A stretch of DNA of 64,000 bases from Diaporthe sp. PMI_573 (taxonomy: Eukaryota; Ascomycota; Sordariomycetes; Diaporthales; Diaporthaceae): NCBI GenBank assembly GCA_021399435.1, contig JAJTUP010000005.1:1736001-1800000 (forward strand), given 5' to 3'. Under the pieces are notes generated by a model. That model saw only the letters and a program-made list of their open reading frames with translations. It searched no databases and had not been told where the DNA came from. Shown here piece by piece: positions 25,208-36,174 of the stretch. The position numbers were made by a program, and so were the translations under genes. Position 1 is the stretch's first letter. The number at the start of each line of letters is the position of its first letter.

Positions 25208-28093
25208 TTATGAGATGACGATACCACCGTTCAACCTCACGTCTCGACTCGAAGCCCCAACGCTGATACCAAAGTTTCCTTTGGGCACGATCCAGTTCTG
25301 ACTACTTACGTCCCAATAACTCAGGTCCCTCCTCCGGAGATTGAAGGTCGCAGTTCCACTAGCACCCGGCTGAAGCGATAGCTTGGTGAAGCCGCGGAGC
25401 TGTTTCGGTGGCGCAGCTGGAGCAACAGATGGTAGAGTAATATACAGCTGGGGGACCTCAGCGCCGGCCACGGAGCCGCTGTTGGTAATTGTAGCTGTCA
25501 CGGTAGCAACCTGTTGGAACAGGTCACTCCGTCCGCCTGGTGCAACGGGCCCAGTCGCAGGGCCTGACGCCGCTGTTGATGTAACCGACAGTTTGGAGTA
25601 GGTAAAGTTGGTGTAAGCTATTATAAGAGGGTCTTTTGTCAGTACATCCTCAATTCCTCGATCCGCGTGTCTAGGGCACACATACACAGTCCATAACCAA
25701 ACTCGTATCTCGGTGCAATGTTGGCTTGGTCAAAGTGGCGATAGTCGATGAAGAGACCCTCGGGGAAACTGTCGTCTCCGGAAGTAACAGCCGTTCCGTA
25801 GTCCGTGGCCGATTTCGCGATGGTGTCTAGAGGATGTTAGTGACTTAATTAGTACTGTGCCGGAGGCCACAGACTCTTCGGGAATATGTCAAGGTACAAG
25901 ACACCCAGGGCTGGTGCAACTTATGACTTACAGGGGAGCTTTCCGCTGGGGTTAGTTGAGCCGTAAAGGATATCTACCAACGCATTTCCGCTTTCTTGAC
26001 TACCCAGGCCTGCCCAAACAACAGCTTTAACACCATCGAGTGCCAAGATGTTTTCAAGAATGACCGGGCCAACGCTCTGGACCACCACGATAGTATTCTT
26101 GTTGGCTGCTGCCACTGCTTGGACAAGGGCATTGCCATTATGCTGTGTGCTTTGTCAGCTAAAACTAACTCCGTTGTGTATTTGTGACAGGCGGGAGAAT
26201 GATCTCGAGATCCTTGCTTCCAGAGACTCTTGTGCAGCTGATGTCTTGCAAGTACCAGCTTTGAACACCCAGCATGGACTAGTGGAGAGACAGAGTGCAG
26301 GGTGAGAGGAGTTGGGAGGATGCAGGTACAAAACGTACCCAGGGATCAAGATTGTTCCTGTCTCCGGCATTTCCCTCGACAGTGATATATCCTTCACCGG
26401 AATCCGAGGTGATGACCACAATAGCAGCATCGGCACCGGATACTGTGCTGGCCACGTTGCCCGTACTATCGCTGCTGCTCAAACTCAACGTGGTGCTGTC
26501 GGCTGAAGCCCTAATTTTCAATGCGTCGTACGGTGCCGAGAGGTAGGGGTATTCAGATGTGCCGCTTCCCCAACCCATTCCGAGACTACCAGTGTTGCAA
26601 CCTCTATCTGTACAAGCATTCGCCCCGGATGGATTGACGACAGCTGCGGAGCCGACGAGGGCGAGTTTCGTGGGCTTCTTGAGCGGGAGGATGGAGCCAG
26701 TGTTTTTCAACAGGACAATCCCGTCCCTTGCAACAGCTCGCACGTTGGTCTTGTGGTCCCCTTGGACGCTGGCCTGGATGTTGATAGGAGGGTACCCGGT
26801 GTTCTGACCAACGAGATACCACGCGGCCAAAATACGTCTGACCATGTCATCCACACGGCTTTGGGCTACCTGTCCGCTGTTCACCGCTTTTGTAAGCTCT
26901 GGTCCCCAAAGGATCGTGCCCCCATTGAAATCTGACCCAGGCATTGTCATATCGAGGCCTGTGTTTGCCGCTTGGACAGTCGAGTGCTGAGCGTTCCAAT
27001 CGGTCATGACGTATCCCTGAAACCCAAGCTCCTGCTTCAACAACTTGTTCAACGCATTGTCGTTCTCGCATGCCCAAGTCCCTATTGAGTGTTACCAAGC
27101 AGCTCGTAGAGCATGGGGTGGTGCAGCGCGGAAGACCTCAAACAAAAGAAAGACAAGGGACAACTAAGGTGCCACTGACCGTTGATTTTGTTGTAACTGC
27201 ACATCACACTGGCCACACCGGCTTTGACGGAGTCTGCGAACGGCCAAAGGTACAACTCATGCATGCTCCTGTCGTCGACGCGACTAGACATGGTCTCGCG
27301 GTTCTTCTCTTGCTCATTCAGGATATAATGCTATCACATCCAGAGTCAGCTACTAGCACACCAGAGGAGAATGTCGCTTCGTGGTGCAGGACTTCGAGGG
27401 GGTTTCCATGGACTACCACGGCAGGTGCCTGTCTGTGCCTCTCTGGCCAGCCTCCAGGGAGCTATAGACTACCGATTATGATGGAGGCGTCTGGCGACAG
27501 AGAGATGAGATATGATAAAAACAGGTCTGTCGCCCAGAAAGAGAGAGAATGTCCGGAAATCCACTGACCTTTGCGGTGGCCTGAACGCCGGAGCCCTGCA
27601 TCCCTTGGATGGTCTCAGCCATAGCGATGCCAGTTAAGTATGGATCAGGCCCAAATCCCTCCCAGTTTCTGCCACCTTGTGCGATTTTGCCCAAGGGGCC
27701 GGCGACTGGGCCGAGTTGAACATGGATCCCGGCCGCCTTTGCTTCAGCGCCCATGAACTGACCCCGCTGGCGAATCAGGTCGATGTCCCAGGTCGACGCA
27801 GCTTGGATACCGGGAGTGAAAGCGGTGGATGCCTTGCCAAAACGGATTCCCAAGGGGCTGTCCTGTAGACACAGCTGAGGGTAGCTGATGGAGGAGATGG
27901 CCTGTGTGTTTCCGACGCAAGGCCCCTTGTCCCAGCCCACGCCAGTGACAATGTTCACTTTGTCTTGGAGCGACAATTTAGCGAGGGAAGCGTTTGCTTT
28001 TGTATACGCTGCGGCCCAGTCAAAAGTCTGGGCCAGAGCGGACGATGCCAATGACAACCCGAAGGTCGCGGCGAGGCACAGATTCAGGAGCAT
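25208..28093 (-). CDS. secreted GH3 beta-glucosidase
   Basis: Predicted extracellular enzyme releasing glucose from cellobiose and short beta-glucans, similar in size and order to Trichoderma BGL1/Cel3A. Exons 28093-27569, 27330-27180, 27081-26339, 26142-25932, 25826-25686 and 25617-25208, 726 residues. A signal peptide is followed by QTFDW. The TIM barrel contains [14 protein letters not shown] and MCSYNKING, and the nucleophile is Asp253 in MTDWNAQH. The (alpha/beta)6 sandwich has the [15 protein letters not shown] stretch and the later GEG motif. A fibronectin III-like domain ends the protein. Introns 1 (238 bp) and 3 (196 bp) are long for this window; intron 5 uses donor GTATGT so that GLSYTNF is restored. 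Start chosen at MLLNLCLAA, since the frame upstream lacks signal-peptide character. Another beta-glycosidase specificity within GH3 remains possible. Confidence 0.9.
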
Positions 28094-29291
28094 GGCGGAG
28101 ATGCTGTCTGCGGGCCGGTAGGGGTGAAGGGAGAGGGGGACTATGGCTATTCGACGCGCAGTATCGTATCTGAGCAACCGTTTGAGCCCCCTTGGTCGAG
28201 ACGAGGTTGGACCAGGACGCGCGAACAGTGGAAGGCCGTCAACCGTCAAGTTTATATTGGATGGCTAACTGATCAGACTGCAGCCAAGTCGCATGCGTCA
28301 ACTCCCCTCCCGTCCCAGGTCGCCACAATCTGTCTGCCTGGGGACATTCAACCGTCATCAAGCTGCTAGGATAATCACATCTTGTCCCTGGCGAAAAAGG
28401 TGCCCCCCGCAAGGTATGATCTGGTGCATGTGCCCAGGTCGGGTTCGTCCCGTTTGTCGGCGTCATGACTCCTATTGGCTGTGGCCAGGGTGGTCGGGGG
28501 TTGGGGGGAGGAAACAAGGCGGTGGTCAAGGCCCCATTAGGCTTAGATACGACCTCATCCGGCTCAAATGGTTAGGTGGGTATGCAAAGCACGCCTGACA
28601 TGCTGGCCCCAAGCTGGAGAAATTCTGCAAAGCTCGGCGCGCCAATGCCTGGAGAATAGACTCCGGCCCGCACAGCCCTTGGTTAATTCCTTGGCCAATA
28701 TATCTTGGTTCCGAACCTTGGAAGTATGGCAGATCTTCGGCGCGCTCCGCGAGGGGTCTGCCCGTCGACCACGGGCAAGCAGCCAAGGTGACGGCGTGGC
28801 GTTGTTCTGCATTGCCTACTTGACACTGGTCGATCTCACGCCGCACCGCAGGCGTTCCTAGCCGGGCTGGCTGCACCACCATAAGTAAGGGGCAGACGGA
28901 GAACACAAGCAAGTGGTGTTGAAAGTCATAGGTACAGAGCCGAACCCACTGTGCAGCCCCTGAGCTCGTCCAGAGGCTGTGGGTTGAGTTTCAATCTGCA
29001 ACAAACCCCAGACTGACGGAGACAGGAAGCAGCATGGTGGAGAGGCATTGGTTCTTGGGTTGCCATGTCCGGTCCGGTCCCGGCCCGGCCGGCTCAACAT
29101 CTCTGGACTCGGTCCCTCTGGCATCTTGAGCCGTTGCCCGGGATCGCATACATGCTCGACACGGCAAGCTGTCTGATACTCTCGGCCTAGCAGTCTTCAT
29201 CAGCATCTCAGCAGTAACGCGCGGTGGTCTGTCAGCCCGTGCCCGTTCCGAAGCCCGCCTCCGTGCCTGTCCCACCGTGTCCGTGCCCAGG
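28094..29291. other. divergent promoter region between GH3 and class V PLP genes
   Basis: About 1.2 kb between head-to-head genes. No frame with a recognisable domain. It contains the GH3 TATA-like box and G-rich runs near 28500. Confidence 0.5.
28251..28256 (-). promoter_or_regulatory. TATA-like box (with adjacent CCAAT) of the GH3 gene
   Basis: The minus strand reads CCAATATAAA about 158 bp upstream of the beta-glucosidase ATG, giving a TATAAA core joined to a CCAAT. A sequence match only. Confidence 0.4.
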
Positions 29292-30907
29292 ATGACACGA
29301 ACACCAGCAGCACGTAACCAGAGCTCACAACCAAGCGTGAGCGGAAATGCAGAAAATTCAGGCCACCAGAGGAAGCTGCCCCTGGATTTTGGCAAGAGCC
29401 TCCGGGACAGCGAGTTTCTCTTCGATGGGGATTATCGCAACCTGAACCACGGCTCCTTTGGCTCCATCCCCGTGCACATCCAAAATAGGCTGCGGCACTA
29501 TCAGACTCTCCACGAGCGCCGGCCTGATCAGTTCATCCGCTATGACTTCCCTGCGCTCCTCGACGAGAACCGCGAGGCCGCTGCGAGGCTTATCAATGCG
29601 CCTTCTACAGACGAGGTCGTCTTCGTGGCTAATGCTACTGTCGGCCTCAACACGGGTGAGTCCCGTCAGGGCCTATGCTGCTCCTTATTGGCATCCTGAA
29701 CTAACGCATCTTTGCCACACGCTCACAAGTTCTACGCAGTTTGTCCTGGTCTGAGGACGGGCTGGACGAAATATTGCATTTCTCCACGATTTACGGCGGC
29801 ATTGGGAAGACGGTAGACTATGTCGTTGACTCGACATACGGAAGGGTTTCCAGCAGATCTATCGAGCTGACATACCCCATTTCGGACGACGCCATCATCG
29901 CCAACTTCAGGCGGGTGGTCCAAGAAAGCCGTCAGCTCAACATGAGACCCCGCGCCGCAGTCTTTGATGTCGTTTCCTCGGTACCGGGCGTGTGTTTCCC
30001 ATACGAGGCAATGGTCAGCGTGTGCCGCGAGCTGGGGATTCTATCCGTAGTCGACGGTGCTCAGGGGATCGGCATGTTGGGGTTGGACTTGACCGCCCTG
30101 GACCCGGATTTCTTCGTATCGAATTGCCACAAGTGGCTCCTTGTGCCGCGCGGGTGTGCCGTGTTCTACGTGCCCCGGCGCAATCAGCATCTCATCCGCT
30201 CGACGGTGCCAACTTCTCATGGCTATGTACCGCTCCCCGGCGCGGCGCCGAGAACGAACCCGCTGCCGCCAAGCGCGAAGAGCGTTTTTGTGAACGCTTT
30301 TGAGTATGTCGGCACTCTAGACAACTCGCCGTACTTATGTGTCAAGGACGCCCTCGAGTTTCGTGAAAAAGTGCTGGGCGGGGAGGCCAGGATCCAGCAA
30401 TATATGCGCTCGCTGGCGACCGAGGGCGGAGCCACGGTTTCGAAGAAGCTGAGGACCTGGGTGTTGGGGCATGGGCACGGCCAGGGTGACAGCCTTCGAC
30501 ATTGTGCCATGGTCAACGTCGCGATGCCACTCGTCGTCATGCAGGATAAAGTCCAGGGCTCCTCCAACCCGGTGGACAGAACAGATGAGACCCAAGCAGG
30601 GCGAGCCGCTGCTCAGGAGGCTGCAGCGCAGCTTAATCCAGCAGGACCCGACGGGAAGCAACCTCGGATGCAGAGGAGAGCGGAGGATATAGCGATCCCG
30701 CCCGAGGACGCCCAGAGGGCCTGGTCGTGGATGACAAAGGCCCTCGTGGATGACTACCAGACCTTCATACCGCTGTTCTATCACGATGGGAGGTTCTGGG
30801 CACGCTTGAGCGCTCAGGTGTACTTGGACATGGACGATTTTGAGTGGGCTGGCGACACACTCAAGTTGCTGTGTGAGAGGGTAGGGAGGCGGGAATATGG
30901 GCCATGA
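29292..30907 (+). CDS. class V PLP-dependent aminotransferase-fold enzyme (Egt2 / isopenicillin-N-epimerase-like)
   Basis: Predicted fold-type I PLP enzyme. Exons 29292-29655 and 29730-30907 with a 74-bp intron, 513 residues. The ATG at 29292 is the first in the frame. The N-terminal signature [20 protein letters not shown] is characteristic of the group that includes the ergothioneine C-S lyase Egt2 and isopenicillin N epimerase. Joining the exons gives [13 protein letters not shown], a good fit to the family. The cofactor pocket shows [17 protein letters not shown] and the Schiff-base lysine in SNCHKWLL. Near the C-terminus a polar Ala/Gln/Pro-rich stretch of about 45 residues interrupts the small domain, perhaps a lineage-specific insert or an unspliced segment. 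The reaction cannot be fixed from sequence: C-S lyase, desulfurase or epimerase activity all occur in relatives. Confidence 0.8.
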
Positions 30908-31153
30908 TGGCCTCTGGACGAGGCTATCTTCAACATGTCGCGTAGGTCACAGGGCTTTGATGGCGGAGAAATCTCGTGCCATAGCTAGACGGGTGGAGAT
31001 GAGACTGTGCTTGTAGATTCAGGCTGGGTTGACCCCCCAAGCCATAAATGTCTTGGCTGGCCATACATGGACCCTCCCTCATCCCTATGAGCAGCAGCAC
31101 AGTCATGTCCCCTGGGCCCGGCAGGTGAAACACATGGCTTCGGGACGGGACAT

Positions 31154-32005
31154 CTACCACTTTGCCTCCTTGCTGTTGACAAATCCCTTGAGGATGCCGA
31201 CGATCTTGTCCAGGGCGGCCAGGTACTGCTGCATGAGCTCGTTGACCTTGGCCTCGTCGTCTCCCAGCTTCTTGTAGAAGTCGTTGCGAGCGGGGCAGGC
31301 GCTCATGGCGGCACTGAAGAGGGGCTTGACCACGAAGCTGTGGTGGGGCTTGAGGGTGGTGCCGTAGGCGTTGCGGAAGGAGGTGGCGAGCTCTTCGGTC
31401 TTGTTGTTGACGTTGGCGTTGAGGGCGAGGCACATGAACTCGAGTCCCCTGTTTCCGGTCGAGGCCCGTGTCAGCATAGGACTCGTATCAGACGAACCGA
31501 GGGTCAGCGGTGACAGGAGACGCACCGGGTCAGCCACAAGAGGCCCTCGGTCGCAACGTGCTTCTTGGACTTGAGCTCATTGACGACGAGCTCCTGCAGG
31601 GTGGCGGACTCTGCAGTAGCCTCTGTGTAGCGCTGCTGTATTTTCTGGTTGGGAGGGGGGCAGTTGTCAGCACCGGCACGTGTGCTCGTCTGGGGCATGG
31701 GGAAAGGGTGCTCAGCAGTCCGTACGGTGATGTTACCGTTCATGTCGTTCTTGACGAGAGAGAATGTGGTGGGGCCGAGGAGGTCTGGCAGCCGGGGTGT
31801 TAGCTTCAGGGCACGAGTATCACCCGCTTGGGGGGACGAGGGGCGGCGTGCCGAAGATGGGAGTCAGGGACTCTGCAGCCTCGATGAACTCCTTGGTAGC
31901 AATTGCATTGTTCTTGTCGGCGTCGACGGGGACGTCGACGAAGGAGCGCTTGAAGGTGTTGGCGTCGAAGAAGGTGCCGCCAGGGGGGATAACGGGAGCA
32001 GACAT
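31154..32005 (-). CDS. het-c2: glycolipid transfer protein, HET-C2 type
   Basis: Predicted cytosolic glycosphingolipid transfer protein, homologous to Podospora anserina HET-C2, a GLTP-fold protein that takes part in heterokaryon incompatibility. Exons 32005-31852, 31784-31726, 31644-31526 and 31448-31154, 208 residues, the length I recall for HET-C2. The N-terminus reads PPGGTFFD. The sugar-binding triad keeps the spacing known in GLTP: Asp65, Asn69, Lys72, then Trp108 in LLWLTRG and a His at 146-147 in KPHHSF. Intron 1 must start with GC rather than GT (31851-31850) to give PIFDLLGP; no GT donor restores this frame. The gene is head to head with a phospholipase D gene. The symbol rests on protein similarity; whether the gene acts in incompatibility here is unknown. 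Confidence 0.88.
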
Positions 32006-32472
32006 GACGGCGGTTGTGAGCAGGAGGAGCTGGGGGTCTAAGTTTGTAGGACGGTCTGGGCGGCCGGGGAGGACAGGAGCGGGAGTTGTCGATATAACGT
32101 ATTGTAGGGGAGGGGAGGACAGATGTGGTGTGGTGTGGTGTGTTGTCAATTCCTTGGTGCGGGAGTTTTAGAGACACATGGCAGTTCACCAGCTCGTCAA
32201 TGCTTTGGATACATTACCCAGCCAGGTACGCAATGCACCGACTCGACCCAGAATGGAGCTGCCCCTCCCCAGCTTGACCTGACCGCCCCTCCCCAATTTG
32301 GTGTAGGTACCTGTCCGGAAGGTGGGGTCGTTAACAAGAGCCCACGTGTTGACAGGTAGGACAATGTTAGTCGCCAAGGGACAGACGGTGAGGGCGCCAT
32401 CACCCACAAGTAGTCACCCCCCGCCCTCAGTGGCCCACCAAGACGGTTGCCCCTGAATTCCCGGTTGCGTTA

Positions 32473-32500
32473 TCTGATCTGATCTGATCTGATCTGATCC
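32473..32500. repeat. pentanucleotide tandem repeat (ATCTG)n
   Basis: About five consecutive ATCTG units, ending in ATCCGG, in the promoter spacer between the GLTP and PLD genes. Confidence 0.8.
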
Positions 32501-32777
32501 GGCTGTGTACTGTGATCCTGCCATGTATGCCTCGTCAGGACCTCAGGAGGAAGGAGACGGTGGTTAGCATGATTGAATGAATGTATGGGGTGGCCCAGCC
32601 GTGATGACGAGTGCCAAGGACAGGCACGAGCAAAGTCGACACGGTGCTCGCTGTGGTACTGGCATAGCGGTATGCTCTTCTCTCATCGAGCAAGTCTGGT
32701 TGCAAGGCCTGCAACATACTGTGTAAAGGGCAGTCCGACGTCATCGCTTGCCTCGGCACCTGGTGGATGGAGACGGC

Positions 32778-32810
32778 ACCTACCTACACTTGGTACCTGG
32801 GTAGGTAGGT
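32778..32810. promoter_or_regulatory. perfect inverted repeat with 10-bp arms
   Basis: The arm ACCTACCTAC (32778-32787) is followed by a 13-base loop containing the palindrome GGTACC and then the exact complement GTAGGTAGGT (32801-32810). It sits between two divergent lipid genes and may be a regulatory site or a hairpin in the PLD leader. No known factor is assigned. Confidence 0.4.
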
Positions 32811-33288
32811 ATGGACGACATCCCTGCCCTGTGCCCATGTGCATCATTCGACCTTGTTGCGTTCATATCGCCTGGCCTGAGCTTCACAAACCAGAGAGTC
32901 TGGCTGTTCTTGCTCGGTCCAAGCTGGCACTGCCCGCCCTCCCCCCTTGCTAGCCAAACCCTGTTTCAGGCACGGCTGGTGCATACTGTTACATACTTGC
33001 ATAGATAGGCTGAACCCATGTACTACATTGCCTCTGTGCCCCATCACCCATCATCCACCCGCCAACATCCTGCTGTGCAGTATCTGCCTGCCCACCTCTT
33101 CATGACTGCACTACATCCAATCCAACTTTGTCACGGAAAGAGTGCACATCCAACTGACAAAATCCCATCTACATATTGTGCGGGCACCCCCCCCCCTTCT
33201 GTCCGTCCGCCTTTCCCCCTTAGCCCTCTCAGAATCCTCCACCTCCTCCCTCAGCTGAAGCTGGTCCGCCCCGCCCCCGCCCTTGGCC

Positions 33289-36174
33289 ATGTCTCATTCT
33301 AATCAACCCCACGGCCACGGCAATGATGATGAAAATAGCCTCAAGGAGAAGATCAAGCATCCTTTCCACGAGCTCAGGGAGAAGCTCGAGGGCACCCACC
33401 TCCACAACCTCAAGGTCGGCTTGACCCACAAGAAGTGCGCCCCCCCCCTTCCCTGTGTCTCTCCTCTTCCCTCCGCCGCCTCAGTCATCGCGCCGCAACG
33501 GCCCGTGCTGACACGCGAACCGCTACAGGCATCAGATTGGGAAATTTGCAAACTTGGTGCGCTTGATACTCCCCACATGTCTCCCCCGGCGTGGAATGTT
33601 GAAGTCTTGAATACAACTAGTATTCTTCAGCAGGGCATTGCCATTGACCATCAGACTCTGGATTCAGTTCAACCCCCAGCACCGTCATGATGAGGAGCAT
33701 GAGAAGGCCTGCGATGAGAAGCGCACGAAAATATGCGAGTCTCACCGTTTCAAGTCCTACTTCCCCGAACGGGACGGCAACCTGATCAAGTGGTATGTGG
33801 ACGGCCGTGACTACTTCTGGGCCGTATCAGAGGCCCTGGAAAAGGCAAAGGAGGTCATCTACATCGAGGACTGGTGGCTTTCCCCGGAGCTGTTCATGCG
33901 CAGGCCCCCCTATTACAACCAGGAGTTCAGGCTGGACCAGATCCTCAAGCGCCGCGCCGAGGCCGGCGTCAAGATCTATATCGTCGTCTATCGGGAGGTC
34001 GAGGCCGCCATAACCTGCAACTCGGCCCACACCAAGCATGCCCTACAGGCCCTGTGCCCCGAGGGCTCTCCGGGCTACGGCAACATCAGGATCATGCGCC
34101 ACCCGGACCACAACGTCTTCGAGAACGCCGCCGACATGACCTTTTACTGGGCCCACCACGAAAAGTTCATCGTCATCGACTATGAGATGGCTTTCATCGG
34201 CGGTCTGGACCTGTGCTTTGGCCGCTGGGACAACCATCAGCACCAGCTGTCTGACCTGCACCCCGAGGGCATCCAGCACGAGGTGTGGCCCGGCCAGGAT
34301 TTCAACAACAACCGCGTCATGGACTTCAAAAACGTCGAGGACTGGAAGCAGAACGAGGTCAGCAAGGCCGAATACGGCCGCATGCCGTGGCATGACGTTG
34401 CCATGGGCCTCATCGGGCCGTGCGTCTACGACATCGCCGAGCACTTCGTCTTGCGCTGGAACTTCGTGAAACGCGACAAGTACAAGCGCGACGAGCGTTT
34501 TGACTGGCTCGAATTACGGGGCCGCCAAGGCGAGGACGAGGACCTCGTCGGTGTGCAGCGGCCCAAGCATCCTGTCGGCGATTATGTCCTTCACCCTCCC
34601 TCCTCGATGGAGACCAAGAACCTGGACAACCGAGGCTCGATCCATGCTCAGATTGTTCGGTCCAGCGCTGATTGGTCAAGCGGTATCCTGACGGACCACT
34701 CCATTCAGAACGCGTACTCGGACATCATACGCTCTGCGGAACATTACGTTTACATAGAGAACCAATTCTTCATCACTGCCACCGGTGACCAGCAAGCCCC
34801 GATCCACAACACCGTCGGCCGGGCCATTGTTGATGCTGTGGTCCGTGCCGGAAAGGAGAATCGCAAGTTCCGCATCATCATCATGATTCCTGCTATCCCG
34901 GGATTCGCAGGCGATCTCCGCGACGATGCTGCTATCGGCACGCGTGCCATCATGGACTATCAGTACAAATCTATTTGCCGTGGTGAGCATTCCATATTCG
35001 AGCAGGTCCGCAAGGAGGGTGTGGACCCCACGCAGCACATCTTCCTCTTCAACCTTCGCAGCTACGACCGGATCAACGTGACCCCCGCGGTCAAGAAGCA
35101 GGAGGAACAGTCAGGCGTCAAGTATCAAGATGTCCAGCGTGCCGAGGCCGAGGAGATCATGGGGTCCGGCATCCACGGCTCAACGGATGTACACGGAGAA
35201 GCGGATACCCACATGGACCAGAAGGGTGTCGGGCAGTCCCTAAAGTCCCGGGCCGAGGAACAGAAACCGGTGGATCAGGAGCACAGCGAGGACGTTAAAA
35301 GGCGGTTTGCAGATGCAATGCAGGAAGGCCAGGGCGAGTCCAAGTCATCCGCTAGCGTGGCCCATTGCGCCATGTCAGACACAGGCAAGCTCCTCGGCGA
35401 GGTTTGGGAGGGTGAGGAGGAAGACGAGGTCAACAACTGGATCCAGGAGGAACTCTACATCCACGCCAAGCTTCTAATCGTAGACGACCGCATCGTGGTG
35501 TGCGGATCGAGCAACCTCAACGACCGCAGCCAGCTGGGATACCACGACAGCGAACTCAGCATCGTCATGGAGGACACAAACCGGATCCCATCCGTCATGG
35601 ACGGGAAGGACTTCGAGGCAGGGTATCATGCTGCAACGCTGCGGAGATATCTGTGGCGGGAGCACCTGGGACTGCTACCGCCGCAAATCAATGACGCCAC
35701 CGACGACTTGAACGCCCGGCCACCGGGCGACGACACAATGAACGACATCTGGAACCAAGGCGAGGCAGCCGAAAGCTACCAGTTCGTCGAGGACCCCCTG
35801 AGCGACAAGTTGTGGGAGATGTGGACGGAGCGGGCAACGGTGAACACCAAGGTTTTCCAGCAACTCTTTCATGCTGATCCTGATGACCACGGTAAACCTG
35901 AGCCCTTTTACCTGCATGCCTGTAAATATACAAGATGGCAAAGGCTAACACGGATGCAGTCAAAACTTTTGAGGACTACGATCTTTTCTTGCCACCAAAG
36001 GGTGTCAAAGCAGGCCACATCTTCGACCGTATGCAGGACCCTATCGAGATACGCAAAAAGTTGGACAAAGTTAAGGGCCATCTTGTATGGATGCCGCTGG
36101 AGTTTTTGAGGGATGCAAACATGGCAGAGACCGGGCTGCAGGTGAATCAGATCACTGAGAGTGTTTATACCTAG
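33289..36174 (+). CDS. phospholipase D with two HKD motifs
   Basis: Predicted enzyme hydrolysing phosphatidylcholine or similar lipids to phosphatidic acid. Exons 33289-33434, 33529-33556 (28 nt), 33668-35891 and 35960-36174, 870 residues. The catalytic motifs are HHEKFIVID near residue 222 and HAKLLIVDD near 657, each with the GG or GSSN run that follows in active enzymes. The early region YVDGRDYFWAVSEAL with DWWLSPELFMRRPP is typical of fungal PLDs. There is no PX or PH domain, unlike yeast Spo14, so this is the short fungal form. A charged low-complexity linker lies between the motifs (about residues 490-590). The junction of exons 2 and 3 was chosen by phase (acceptor at 33667) and is the weakest part of the model. 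The start is the first ATG, giving MSHSNQPHGHG. Confidence 0.9.

Larger units (their letters stand above)
32006..33288. other. shared divergent promoter region of GLTP and phospholipase D genes
   Basis: A 1.28-kb head-to-head spacer without a supported gene. It holds a GATCT/CTGAT pentamer tandem at about 32473-32500, a perfect inverted repeat at 32778-32810, and C-rich runs before the PLD start. Confidence 0.6.
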
